From Jiangella asiatica (GTDB taxonomy: Bacteria > Actinomycetota > Actinomycetes > Jiangellales > Jiangellaceae): a stretch of 64,000 bases of DNA. Each line of letters begins with the position of its first letter. The stretch's first letter is position 1. Made by a program: the position numbers and the translations under genes. Under the pieces are notes generated by a model. It searched no databases, was not told the DNA's origin, and worked only from the letters and a program-made list of their open reading frames with translations. The DNA is taken from positions 62,001 through 126,000 of the forward strand of contig NZ_SMKZ01000005.1 in NCBI RefSeq assembly GCF_004349065.1. The letters are read 5' to 3'. This document shows, piece by piece, positions 41,855 to 50,793 of this stretch.

Positions 41855-42696
41855 CAGGTCACCGCCTTGGTCGTCTGCCGGGGGTCGAGCACCGCACGCA
41901 GCCCGTCGCCGAGCAGGTTGAAGCCCAGCACGGTCACGACCATGATCACGCCGGGGATCAGCACCAGACTCGGCGCCTCGCCCACGACCGCCTGCGCCTC
42001 GTTGAACACCATCCCCCACGACGTCGTGGGGCGCTGCGCTCCCACGCCGAGGTAGGACAGCGCAGCCTCGATGAGGATGGCCGACGCGAACAGCAGCGAC
42101 GTCTGGACGATGATCACCGGGCCGATGTTCGGCAGCACGTGGCGCATCAGGATGAACCAGGTGCCGCGGCCACCGGCACGGGCGGCCTCGACGAACTCGC
42201 GGGCGAGGATCTGCCGAGCCGGTCCGATGGTCACCCGGGCCATGACAGGCACGAACCACGCGGTGATAGCGATCATCGTGGTGGCGTTGCCGGGGCCCAG
42301 CGCCGTGGCCAGCACCAGCGCGATCAGGATGCCCGGCAGCGCGAGGGCGACGTCGGTGGCGCGGCTGAGGGTCTCGCGCACCGCCCGTCCCGACGCCGCC
42401 GTCATCAGCCCGACCAGCACGCCCGGGACGAGCGCCGCCGTCGTGCTGACGACGGCCACCAGGAGCGAGTTGCGGGCACCCACCATGATCTGGGTCAGCA
42501 CGTCCCGGCCGAGCCGGTCGGTGCCGAGGAGGTGGCCGTCCGTGCCCGGCGGCGCCAGGCGGGCGGCCACATCGAGTGACTCGACGTCGTAGGGCGTCCA
42601 CACCAGCGAGACCAGCCCCAAGGCGACGAACACGCCGACCAGAGCCGCCCCGACCGTCAGCTGCACAGGCCACCGGCGACGTGCGCGGCTATGCAC
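41854..42696 (-). CDS. Oligopeptide-type ABC transporter permease (DppC-like)
   Basis: This 280-aa permease has an N-terminal membrane segment after MHSRARRRWP, the periplasmic HLLGTDRLGRDVLTQIMVGAR block specific for DppC, four to five further membrane helices and the EAARAGGRGTWFILMRHVLP cytoplasmic coupling loop. Its start overlaps the DppB gene by 8 nt. Confidence 0.92.
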   Translation of the reverse strand: MHSRARRRWPVQLTVGAALVGVFVALGLVSLVWTPYDVESLDVAARLAPPGTDGHLLGTDRLGRDVLTQIMVGARNSLLVAVVSTTAALVPGVLVGLMTAASGRAVRETLSRATDVALALPGILIALVLATALGPGNATTMIAITAWFVPVMARVTIGPARQILAREFVEAARAGGRGTWFILMRHVLPNIGPVIIVQTSLLFASAILIEAALSYLGVGAQRPTTSWGMVFNEAQAVVGEAPSLVLIPGVIMVVTVLGFNLLGDGLRAVLDPRQTTKAVT

Positions 42697-43651
42697 GGGC
42701 CGCTCCTTCCGCGTCGGTGATCCTCGGGTCGAGCAGCCCGTAGGCGATGTCGAGCAGGAAGTTCAGCACCAGGATCACGAGGATGATCACGAAGGCGAGC
42801 GACTGGACCACGATGGCCTCGCGCCCGGTGACCGCCGACATCAGCATGCGGCCGAGGCCCGGCAGGGTGAACACACTCTCGATGACGACGGTCCCGGCCA
42901 GCAGGCCGCCGAGTTGGAGGGTGCCGACCGTGACCAGCGGGATCGCAGCATTGCGGACACCGTGCCGGATGGCGGCGCCGCGCCAGGTACGGCCCTTGGC
43001 CATGGCCGTGCGGATGTAGTCCTCGCCGAGCACGTCGAGCATGCTGGACCGGACGAACCGGGTGAACACCCCGGTCAACGCGATCGACAGCGCTACCAGC
43101 GGAAGTGCGAGGGTGCGCAGCGCGCCCACCACGCTCTCCGACCACGGGATGTAGCCGCCCGACGGTAGCCACCCGAGTTGGACGGCCACGAAGCTGATGA
43201 GCAGCAGCCCGACCCAGAACGGCGGGATGGCGATGCCCAGCTGCGCGACGACGTCGACGAAACCGCCCCGCACGTCGCGGGAATGCAGAGCGGAGTAGGT
43301 GCCGGCGATCACCCCGAGCAGCAAGGACACCGCCAGCGAGATCAGCGCCAGGCTCAGCGTCAGGCCGAGCCGGGCCACGATCTCGTCGAAGATGTCGTAG
43401 CCGGCGGCGTACGACTGCCCGAGGTCACCTCGGAACAGCCCGCCGATCCAGCTGGCGTACTGCTCGGGCCAGGAGCGATCCAGCCCGAGCTCCGCCCGCA
43501 GCGCGTCGCGCGCCTCGGGCGTGCTGCCCTGTCCCAGGATGACTGTGGCGACGTCCCCACCGAGCAGCCTCATCAGGACGAACACGACGATCGAACCGGC
43601 CAGTGCCGACGCCAGCAGCACCGCGGTCTTGCGGACGACCAGTCGGATCAC
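42689..43651 (-). CDS. Oligopeptide-type ABC transporter permease (DppB-like)
   Basis: The 320-aa permease has about six membrane helices, the N-terminal DppB pattern (LLASALAGSIVVFVLMRLLG), a periplasmic loop with LGLDRSWPEQYASWIGGLFR GDLG, and the coupling loop near YIRTAMAKGRTWRGAAIRHG. It follows the aminotransferase gene. This importer has no adjacent binding-protein gene; it may share those at 50.8-62 kb. Confidence 0.92.
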   Translation of the reverse strand: MIRLVVRKTAVLLASALAGSIVVFVLMRLLGGDVATVILGQGSTPEARDALRAELGLDRSWPEQYASWIGGLFRGDLGQSYAAGYDIFDEIVARLGLTLSLALISLAVSLLLGVIAGTYSALHSRDVRGGFVDVVAQLGIAIPPFWVGLLLISFVAVQLGWLPSGGYIPWSESVVGALRTLALPLVALSIALTGVFTRFVRSSMLDVLGEDYIRTAMAKGRTWRGAAIRHGVRNAAIPLVTVGTLQLGGLLAGTVVIESVFTLPGLGRMLMSAVTGREAIVVQSLAFVIILVILVLNFLLDIAYGLLDPRITDAEGAARA

Positions 43652-43717
43652 GTGACCTCCTCCCCGATCCGGACGAGGGTGGACCGCGCGGGCGGCGGTG
43701 GCCGCGGCGGCGACTCG

Positions 43718-45001
43718 TCACCCAGCGGTACGACGAACCCGGGTCTCCGCGGCGAGCGCCGAATCCAGTCGGTCCACGACGGCGTTGAGCTCACGCTCGC
43801 CGTGAGCGGCCGAAACGTACCAGATCCCCCGTGGTGCCACCCAGATGCCGTGGCCCACGAGCACCTCGACGAACTTTGCGTAGCCAGCGGTGTCGATGGC
43901 CTCGAGCTCCGCGTGGTGGTGGATGGTGCGCGGGTCGCCGAACGATGCGTGGAACGCCACCGGTAGCCCTTGGACGCGGAGCGGGACGCCGTGGGCAGCC
44001 CCGAGCTCGCCGATCTTTCGCATCAGCGTGCCGCCGTGCGCCTCGATGCGCTCGTAGGGCGGGGCCTGCCGCAGCTCGGTCAGGGTGGCGATCACGGCCG
44101 CGCAGGCCGGGACCGAGGAGTTGAACGTCCCCGAGTGGACGACCCCGGCCGTCAACTGGTCCATCAGCGCGGCCGACCCCGCCAGCGCGGAGACCGGCCA
44201 GCCGCCGGCCATCGCCTTGCCGTAGACGGCCAGGTCGGGGGTGACGCCGTATTTCTCGGCCGCGCCGCCGAGGGCCACCCGGAAGCCGGTGATGACCTCG
44301 TCGAAGATCAGGACCGAGCCGTGCCGGTCGCACAGCCGGCGCACCTCGTCCAGGAACCCGTCGCGCGGTTGGATGGCGGCGCTGTTGCACATCACCGGCT
44401 CGACGATCACGGCGGCGATGTCGTCGTGGTTGGCGAACGCCTTCTCCAGCGCGGCGACGTCGTTGTACGGGAGGAAGTACGTCTCGTCGAGGTGATGCGC
44501 GAGCTGCCCCGCGCTGGCCGGCCGGATGCGCCCGTCGACGCTGGTGACGAGCACGTTGTCGAGCCAGCCGTGGTAGGTGCCTTCGAACCTGACGAACTTC
44601 GTGCGCCCCGTGGCCGCGCGGGCCAGGCGCAGCGCGGCCTGGTCCGCCTCGGTACCGGTCAGTCCGAATCGGACCCGCTCGGCCCAGCCGACGGTGTCGA
44701 GGAAGAGCTCGCCGGCCTCGTTCTCCAGCACGTGCTGCGAGCCGAACACCGAGCCGCGTCGGGCCTCCCGCGCGACGACGGCATTGACGGCGGGTGCCGC
44801 GTGGCCGAGCAGGCTGGGGCCCTGGCCGAGCAGGTAGTCGACGTAGTCGTTGCCGTCGATGTCGTAGAGCCAGGCGCCCTCGCCCCGGTCGAAGCACACC
44901 CGCGGCCCACCGAGGCGGACGTTCGAGTGGACCCCGCCGGGCGTGAGGTCTCGTGCTCGCAGGTCGAACCGCGCGGATCGCGTGTGAGTCGTGGACGTCA
45001 T
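43718..45001 (-). CDS. Class III aminotransferase (glutamate-1-semialdehyde mutase-like)
   Basis: This 427-aa PLP enzyme has FDEVITGFR with Asp234, the PLP-Lys262 in YGKAMAGG, and the N-terminal DLTPGGVHSNVR block of the GSA-aminomutase subgroup. It also resembles catabolic omega- and beta-amino acid aminotransferases, which is more likely here than heme synthesis: it heads an importer operon and faces a deacylase/PLP-enzyme operon. ATG 45001 has GAAGAGG upstream. It probably deaminates an amine-bearing intermediate of the region's catabolic pathway. Confidence 0.87.
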   Translation of the reverse strand: MTSTTHTRSARFDLRARDLTPGGVHSNVRLGGPRVCFDRGEGAWLYDIDGNDYVDYLLGQGPSLLGHAAPAVNAVVAREARRGSVFGSQHVLENEAGELFLDTVGWAERVRFGLTGTEADQAALRLARAATGRTKFVRFEGTYHGWLDNVLVTSVDGRIRPASAGQLAHHLDETYFLPYNDVAALEKAFANHDDIAAVIVEPVMCNSAAIQPRDGFLDEVRRLCDRHGSVLIFDEVITGFRVALGGAAEKYGVTPDLAVYGKAMAGGWPVSALAGSAALMDQLTAGVVHSGTFNSSVPACAAVIATLTELRQAPPYERIEAHGGTLMRKIGELGAAHGVPLRVQGLPVAFHASFGDPRTIHHHAELEAIDTAGYAKFVEVLVGHGIWVAPRGIWYVSAAHGERELNAVVDRLDSALAAETRVRRTAG

Positions 45002-45143
45002 CAGCCTCTTCCCTGTTCGACCGAGTTCCATCAGATGAGTCGCCTTTTCCGCCAGGCGAAGCGTATGCTACGTCAAACGGCACGTGTCGGTAAAGGTCCG
45101 ATTGCCGCCAAGGTGCCACACACTGAATCAGACGTCCCATCTG

Positions 45144-45172
45144 TTGACACTTCTATCAGGCGCAGCTAGGTT
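45144..45172 (+). promoter_or_regulatory. Strong vegetative promoter TTGACA-N17-TAGGTT
   Basis: A consensus -35 at 45144-45149 and a good -10 at 45167-45172 with 17-nt spacing. It should start transcription near 45179, giving a leader of about 118 nt before the deacylase ATG. The leader contains a GGGCGCCGGTCCGGCGCCC hairpin (45246-45264). Confidence 0.7.
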
Positions 45173-45296
45173 CTCTCAACAGTCAGCGGCCGGGGGCTGT
45201 GTGCACCGGCCGGCCGCACCCGCGAAGGCCTTCGAACGAACATGAGGGCGCCGGTCCGGCGCCCGTCGAACCGACGAGCGGAGAGCAGCGAAGCGC

Positions 45297-46241
45297 ATGC
45301 AGGAGCCTCAGGTCCACCACCGGTCGCTGGCCGGCGGCGTCGTGCTCACGACCGTGACCGGCACGCCCGGCGGACCGACGCTGGCACTGCTCGGCGGCGT
45401 ACACGGCGACGAGGACGAGGGGGTCCTGGCCGTCCGGCTGGTGCTGCGCGAGCTGCGCGAGCTGCGCGGTCTCCCGCTGCGCGGCACGGTCCGCGCGGTC
45501 GCCGTGGCCAACCCGCCGGCGTGGTCCGCGCAAAGCCGCACCAGCCCGCTCGACGGCGCCAACCTCGCCCGCAGCTTCCCCGGCTCGCCGCACGACGGCC
45601 CGACAGCGGCCATCGCGACCGCCATCGCCGACGACGTCATCCGCGGCAGCGACGCGCTGATCGACCTGCACTCGGCCGGACTTCGCTACCGCATGCCGCT
45701 GATGGCCGGCTACTGCGCCGACACCCCGGCGGGCGCGGCGTCCGAGCGGCTGGCGCTCGCGTTCGGCGCGCCGGTGCTCTGGCGGCATCCGCGGTCCGCG
45801 CCGGGACGGTCGCTCTCGGTCGCCGCCGAAGCCGGCATCCCGGCCGTCTACGCCGAGTGCTCCGGCGGCGGCAGCATCCGGGCACTCGAGCTCGACACCT
45901 ACGTCGCGGGCGTCCTCGGCGTCCTGCGCCAGCTGGAGATGCTGCCACCGGCCGACCGGACACCGCCCGCGCCGCGGTACGTCTACGGCAACGGCGACCT
46001 CGACACCGGCGCCGCCGCCCGCGGGCACGGGTTCTTCGTCTCCTCGGTCCGCGCCGGCGACGTCGTCGCCGCGGGCGACGAGATCGGGCGGTTCTACGAC
46101 CACGACGGTGAGCTGGTGCACATCGTCGACGCCCCGGACACCGGCATGGTCATGTTCCTGCGCCGGCAGGCCCGTACCGCGACGGACGACGTCCTGTTCG
46201 TCCTCGCCCACCTGGACGACCGAGAGGAGACGGGAGCGTGA
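45297..46241 (+). CDS. Succinylglutamate desuccinylase/aspartoacylase (AstE-like) family deacylase
   Basis: The 314-aa zinc enzyme has GGVHGDEDEG (His36, Glu39) and LIDLHSAG (His125), metal ligands of the M14-like AstE/AspA fold, NLARSFPG in the substrate region, and a C-terminal biotinyl-like beta domain (GFFVSSVRAGDVVAAGDEIG). Relatives remove acyl groups from N-acylated amino acids: N-succinylglutamate, N-acetylaspartate, N-acetyldiaminobutyrate (EutE/DoeB). Start ATG at 45297; GAGAG nearby is a weak site. It overlaps the PLP gene by 4 nt. Confidence 0.87.
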   Translation: MQEPQVHHRSLAGGVVLTTVTGTPGGPTLALLGGVHGDEDEGVLAVRLVLRELRELRGLPLRGTVRAVAVANPPAWSAQSRTSPLDGANLARSFPGSPHDGPTAAIATAIADDVIRGSDALIDLHSAGLRYRMPLMAGYCADTPAGAASERLALAFGAPVLWRHPRSAPGRSLSVAAEAGIPAVYAECSGGGSIRALELDTYVAGVLGVLRQLEMLPPADRTPPAPRYVYGNGDLDTGAAARGHGFFVSSVRAGDVVAAGDEIGRFYDHDGELVHIVDAPDTGMVMFLRRQARTATDDVLFVLAHLDDREETGA

Positions 46242-47332
46242 GTACGACGGCGTACCCGCACGGGCTGGCCCGCTGGGCCGGCGACCTGCCGGCGGTCGAC
46301 GAGTTCGTCACGCTCGGCGAGGGCGGTACCCCGGTCGTCGGACTGGACCGGCTCGCCGCGCGGCTGGGGCTCGGCCAGCTGACGGCCAAGCTGGAGACCG
46401 CCAACCCGACCGGTTCCTACAAGGACCGCGTCGCCGCCATGACGGTGTCGCTGGCCCGCCACGACGGCTACCGCGGCTGGGTGGCCACGTCCTCAGGCAA
46501 CGCCGGGATAGCGATGGCGGCCTTCGGCGCCCGGGCCGGCCTGCCCGGCTTCCTCTGCGTCGTCTCCACCGCGCCACAGGAGAAGCGGCTGCCGTTGATG
46601 CCCTACGGCATCGGTGTCCTGGCCGTGGAAGGCGTCGGCGACGGCGCGTCCGCGTCGGCCGGGACCGGGCTGCTCGCCAACGTCGCCGCGGCCGCCGAGG
46701 AGCATCAGCTGTTCCTGGCCATCACCGCGAACGCCTACAACCCGCAGGGCATGCGCGGCATCGACACACTCGGCTACGAGCTGGCCGAGCAGGTGCCGGA
46801 CATGACCCACGCCTACACGCCGGCCGGTGGCGGCGGGCTGGTGGCGTCACTCGCCCGTGGCCTGGCCGCACGGTCGATGCCCGCCGCCGTCATCGCCTGC
46901 CAGCCGCGCGGTTGCGCGCCGATCGCCCGGCACCTGGCCGGCGAGATCGACCGGCCGCTCGTCGAGCGGTGCGACACCCTGGTCTCCGGGCTGCAGCTGC
47001 CCGCCCCGCCGGACGGCCAGCTCGCGGTCGACGCCGTCCGGGCCTGCGGCGGCTGGGGCAGCGCGGTCGACGACGACGCCATCGTGCAGGCGCAGCAGCT
47101 GCTCGCCGCCACTGAGGGCATCTTCGTCGAGCCGGCGGCGGCGACCAGCGTGGCCGCCCTGCTCGACGACCACAAGAACGGTCGGCTCAGCTCCGACGAC
47201 CATCCGGTCCTGATCCTCACCGGCGCGGGCTGGAAGGACCAGAGCCGGTACGCCACCCAGGCCGCCCGCATCCCCACCGCCCAGGTCGACGACGTCCCCC
47301 GGGTCATCGCCGACTGGGCCCGCGACGTCTGA
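46238..47332 (+). CDS. PLP-dependent threonine synthase/dehydratase-like enzyme
   Basis: This 364-aa fold-type II PLP enzyme has the Schiff-base Lys62 in PTGSYKDRVAAM, the phosphate loop region PAGGGG, and substrate loop SSGNAGIAMAAFGARAG. It lacks the N-terminal zinc-ribbon portion of many threonine synthases and has a two-domain dehydratase/ligase length. Reactions of this group include beta-elimination or beta-replacement on amino acids. Translation is coupled to the deacylase (GTGA overlap), implying sequential steps: the deacylated amino acid may be its substrate. Confidence 0.88.
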   Translation: MSTTAYPHGLARWAGDLPAVDEFVTLGEGGTPVVGLDRLAARLGLGQLTAKLETANPTGSYKDRVAAMTVSLARHDGYRGWVATSSGNAGIAMAAFGARAGLPGFLCVVSTAPQEKRLPLMPYGIGVLAVEGVGDGASASAGTGLLANVAAAAEEHQLFLAITANAYNPQGMRGIDTLGYELAEQVPDMTHAYTPAGGGGLVASLARGLAARSMPAAVIACQPRGCAPIARHLAGEIDRPLVERCDTLVSGLQLPAPPDGQLAVDAVRACGGWGSAVDDDAIVQAQQLLAATEGIFVEPAAATSVAALLDDHKNGRLSSDDHPVLILTGAGWKDQSRYATQAARIPTAQVDDVPRVIADWARDV

Positions 47333-47376
47333 CCCGTCGGCGCGGTACCGCCGGCCACGAGAGGAGACCAGAGTCC

Positions 47377-48870
47377 ATGCTCCGCATCGCCCTGCTCGGA
47401 CTGTCGCACGAGGCCAACACGTTCTCGTCGCATCCGGTCGACACCGCCGCGACCGAGGCGGCCACGCTGCGTGGCGAAGAGATCCTGGAGCGACACGCGG
47501 GCGGCACCAGCACCATGGCCGGCTACCTCACCGCCTGCGAGGCGCACGGCGTCGAGGCCGTGCCGCTGGTGCTGACCAACCTCGTGCCCGCCGGCCCGAT
47601 CACCGCCGACGCGCTGGCGGTGCGGACCGAGGAGCTACTGACCGCCCTGCGGCGGAGCGGGCCGTTCGACGGCGTCCTCGTCGACCTGCACGGTGCGGCC
47701 GTCGGCGAAGACATCGACGACGTCGACGGGCACCTGCTGCGGGCGATCCGCGAGACCGTCGGACCGGACGTGCTCGTCGGTACCTCCCTGGACCTGCATG
47801 CCAACGTCAGTACCGCCATGTGCGAGCACGCCGATGTCCTCAACACCTACCGCACCAACCCGCACGTGGACGCGAGGGAGGTTGCCGAAGAGGTGGGCGA
47901 CCTCATCATCAGGGCGGTGCGCGGGGAGATCCGGCCCACCGTTGCCCACGTCGCGCTGCCGGCGGCCGTCAACATCCTGTGCCAGAACACCGACGAGCCG
48001 CCCATGCGGGACCTCATCGATCGCGCCCGTTCGCTGATGGACGAGCCCGGCGTCCTGTCGGCTTCCGTCGCCGAGGGCTACCCGTACGCCGACGTCCCAG
48101 AGATGGGCATGAGCGTGGTCGTGATCACCGACGCCGATGGCGGGGCCGCGGCATCCCACGCCCGCAAGCTCGCTGACGAGGTCTGGAGCCGCCGGGCCCG
48201 GTTCGACGTGCCGGGCGTCTCGGCGGCGGCGGCCGTCGCCGCCGCGCAGCGGGCCGCGCGCACCCCCGTCCTCCTGCTCGACGTCGGCGACAACATCGGA
48301 GCCGGCTCTCCTGGCGACTCGGTGGTGCTGCTCAACGCGGCCCGGGAGGCCGGTTTCGAGAGCCTGCTGACGATCGTGGCCGACCCCGCCAGCGCGGCGG
48401 CGTGCACCTCGGCCGGGGTCGGCGCCCAGGTGGACCTGATCCTCGGCGCTCGGACCGACCCCGCGACCGGCCCGCCGGTGCGGGCCACGGCCACCGTCCT
48501 GGCGCTGCACGACGGCACGTTCGAGGCGACCGGCCCGGTGCACGCCGGCTGGAGCCACTTCGAGGCCGGGCCCAGCGCCGCCGTCCGGCTCGACACCGGG
48601 CAGACGGTGATCGTCACCACCGAGGTGGTGCTGCCGTTCAGCGTCGTCCAGCTCACCACCCTCGGGCTCGCACCCGCGGACTTCGCCGCCATCGTGGCCA
48701 AGGGCGTTCACTCGCCGCTCGCCGGCTACGGGCCGCACGTTGCCGAGATCGTGCGCGTGGACACCCCGGGCGTCACCGCGGCGAACCTGCATCGGTTCAC
48801 CTACGTGAACCGGCGCCGGCCGATGTATCCGTACGAGATCCACACGACGTTCGACGGAGGTGCCGCATGA
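47377..48870 (+). CDS. M81 family metallopeptidase-like protein (MlrC-like)
   Basis: The 497-aa protein has the M81/MlrC signatures HEANTF near 10, LVDLHGAAV, SLDLHANVS, and the late DNIGAGSPGDSVV block. The family is named for MlrC, the final linear-peptide hydrolase in microcystin degradation, but most members sit in ABC-importer operons with unknown substrates. ATG has GAGAGGAGACC upstream. The ATGA overlap couples it to the next gene. Amide or C-N hydrolysis of the imported compound is a plausible role. Confidence 0.88.
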   Translation: MLRIALLGLSHEANTFSSHPVDTAATEAATLRGEEILERHAGGTSTMAGYLTACEAHGVEAVPLVLTNLVPAGPITADALAVRTEELLTALRRSGPFDGVLVDLHGAAVGEDIDDVDGHLLRAIRETVGPDVLVGTSLDLHANVSTAMCEHADVLNTYRTNPHVDAREVAEEVGDLIIRAVRGEIRPTVAHVALPAAVNILCQNTDEPPMRDLIDRARSLMDEPGVLSASVAEGYPYADVPEMGMSVVVITDADGGAAASHARKLADEVWSRRARFDVPGVSAAAAVAAAQRAARTPVLLLDVGDNIGAGSPGDSVVLLNAAREAGFESLLTIVADPASAAACTSAGVGAQVDLILGARTDPATGPPVRATATVLALHDGTFEATGPVHAGWSHFEAGPSAAVRLDTGQTVIVTTEVVLPFSVVQLTTLGLAPADFAAIVAKGVHSPLAGYGPHVAEIVRVDTPGVTAANLHRFTYVNRRRPMYPYEIHTTFDGGAA

Positions 48871-49901
48871 AGGTTCTCGTCACTGGCGCAGCCGGCCGGG
48901 TCGGCGCGAACATGGTCCGGCGGCTTCGCGCGGCCGGCGCCGACGTTCGCGCGATGGTCATGCCGGGCGACCCGCAGCGCGCGAAGCTGGACACCCTCGA
49001 CGGCGTCGAGATCGTCGAGGCCGACCTCGGCGACCAGCACGCCATCGACGCCGCCAGCCGCGGTGTCACACACGTCGTCCACCTGGCCGCTCAGCTGGTG
49101 CGCGGCGACACCCCGGTGGACCGGTTCTACGACGTCAACGCGTTCGGCACCTTGCGGCTGCTGGAAGGCGTGGTCAAGAACGGTGGCGTGGAGCGGTTCC
49201 TGCTCGCGAGCACAGACGGGACGTACCGGCCAGGTGATCCGCCGCTGGTCCCGTTGCCCGAGGACACCCCGCAGGAGCCGGCCGACTACTACGGTACGGC
49301 CAAGCTGCTGGGCGAGGTGATCCTGCGCAACCACGCCGCCCAGTACGACATCCCCTTCGCCATCACCCGGTTCGCGACCGTTCTCGACCCGGTCGAGGCG
49401 CGGCAGCACTTCCGCGTCGGTTCGGTCCGTGCCCTGCTCCGGCGCGTGGAGCTCGGCCGCGACTGCAACATCTGGCCACTGTTCCGCGAGCACCCCGAGA
49501 TGGTCGGGCTGTTCGACGAGGCCGTGGGGGAAGCTCCGGACGACACCGCCGTCGCCCTGTCCGGGCCGAACGGTTCGTGGAGCATCCACCTGCTCGACGT
49601 GCGTGACGCCGTCGAAGGCGTGTACCTGGCGCTGACGGTGCCGGCGGCGGCCGGCCGCGCGTTCAACATCACGGCGGCCGAGCCCACGACCTTCGAGCAC
49701 GGCGCGGACGTCGTCGCCGAGCTGGACGGCGTGCCGCGGCTCGACGTCCGGCTGCCGCTCACGTGGCGGCTGGAGATGACCGTCGACGCCGCCCGCGACG
49801 TACTCGGCTACCGGCCCCGACACGACTTCCGCGGCATGGTCGAGTCGGCCATCGCCGCGGACCGTGGCGCCGCCGACAGCTTCATCCCAGCGCGGATCTG
49901 A
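48867..49901 (+). CDS. NAD-dependent epimerase/dehydratase-type oxidoreductase
   Basis: The 344-aa extended-SDR protein has GAAGRVG (NAD loop) at 8-14, Asp-rich EADLGD, VVHLAAQ, catalytic Ser/Thr in LLASTDGTY, and YYGTAK with the Tyr and Lys. The C-domain includes FNITAAEPTTFE typical of sugar epimerases. It may oxidise or epimerise a sugar- or hydroxy-acid-like portion of the substrate. ATGA overlap with the M81 gene. Confidence 0.87.
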   Translation: MKVLVTGAAGRVGANMVRRLRAAGADVRAMVMPGDPQRAKLDTLDGVEIVEADLGDQHAIDAASRGVTHVVHLAAQLVRGDTPVDRFYDVNAFGTLRLLEGVVKNGGVERFLLASTDGTYRPGDPPLVPLPEDTPQEPADYYGTAKLLGEVILRNHAAQYDIPFAITRFATVLDPVEARQHFRVGSVRALLRRVELGRDCNIWPLFREHPEMVGLFDEAVGEAPDDTAVALSGPNGSWSIHLLDVRDAVEGVYLALTVPAAAGRAFNITAAEPTTFEHGADVVAELDGVPRLDVRLPLTWRLEMTVDAARDVLGYRPRHDFRGMVESAIAADRGAADSFIPARI

Positions 49902-49902
49902 C

Positions 49903-50706
49903 ATGAGTGCCACCACGGACCCGACCGGTGCCGCCGGGCTGGCCGTCGTCACCGGCGGCGGCACCGGCATCGGCCGCGCGATCACCATCCGGCTGGCCCG
50001 CGCCGGCTACCGGTGCCTGATCGCCGGGCGCCGGCCGGAGAAGCTCGACGAGACGGCGAAGCTCATCGAGGACGGCGACGTGGTCACCGTCGTCGCCGAC
50101 GTGACGACGGAGGACGGGCGCTCGGCCATCATGGCCGCCGCCGACGAGCGGCCGGAGCGGCTCACCGCACTGGTCAACAATGCCGGCGACACCTACATCG
50201 CTCCGCTGTTCGCCCAGGACCTGGAGAAGTGGCGGGCGAACCTGGCGCTGAACGTCGAGGCGACGGCCTTCCTCTCGTTCGAGGCGATCGAACGGATGGC
50301 CCGCACCGACGGCGGCGCGATCGTCAACATCGCCTCCGTCTACGGCAAGGTCGCCCTCAACCCCGTCTTCTACCCCGAGCGGATCGCGCCCGAGACCCCC
50401 GACGGTCCGGAGCGTGGGGTCGCGTATGCCGCGTCGAAGGGCGCGGTCCGGCAGCTGGCGCGGGAGCTCGCCGTGGCCGCGGCCAAGCGCGGCGTGCGGG
50501 TGAACACCGTGTCCCCCGGGATGATCGGCCTGGAGCACCACGACCTGAGCGCGACCGACCTGGAGCGCTTCGCCGCCGCCACGCCGCTGGGCCGGCTCGG
50601 CAGACCCGACGAGATCGCGGGCGCGGTCGCCTTCCTGCTCTCCGATGAGGCGTCCTTCATCACCGGAGCGGAGATCGTCGCCGATGGCGGCTGGACCTTG
50701 TGGTGA
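49903..50706 (+). CDS. SDR family oxidoreductase
   Basis: This 267-aa classical SDR has TGGGTGIGRA, NNAGDTY, ASVYGKV with the catalytic Ser region, and YAASK with Tyr and Lys intact. It also has the C-terminal GAEIVADGG motif. ATG at 49903 is one base after the previous stop. Probable NAD(P)-dependent alcohol oxidation step of the pathway. Confidence 0.92.
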   Translation: MSATTDPTGAAGLAVVTGGGTGIGRAITIRLARAGYRCLIAGRRPEKLDETAKLIEDGDVVTVVADVTTEDGRSAIMAAADERPERLTALVNNAGDTYIAPLFAQDLEKWRANLALNVEATAFLSFEAIERMARTDGGAIVNIASVYGKVALNPVFYPERIAPETPDGPERGVAYAASKGAVRQLARELAVAAAKRGVRVNTVSPGMIGLEHHDLSATDLERFAAATPLGRLGRPDEIAGAVAFLLSDEASFITGAEIVADGGWTLW

Positions 50707-50793
50707 TCACAGCATGAGCGTCTTCGGCGTGGGCGACCGGGTGCGGTCGTGGCCACTTTCGGCGCGCCACCCCTGATGTCAGGAGGTTCACAC

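Noticed and set aside
43718-45001. Heme-pathway HemL
   Set aside because: The sequence is of the GSA-mutase group, but it heads an importer operon with catabolic genes and no heme genes nearby, so a catabolic aminotransferase is more likely.
45297-47332. Ectoine degradation (eutE/eutB) assignment
   Set aside because: The DoeA/EutD hydrolase, the EutC-type protein and an AsnC/GntR-type regulator are absent nearby, and family similarity alone does not set the substrate.
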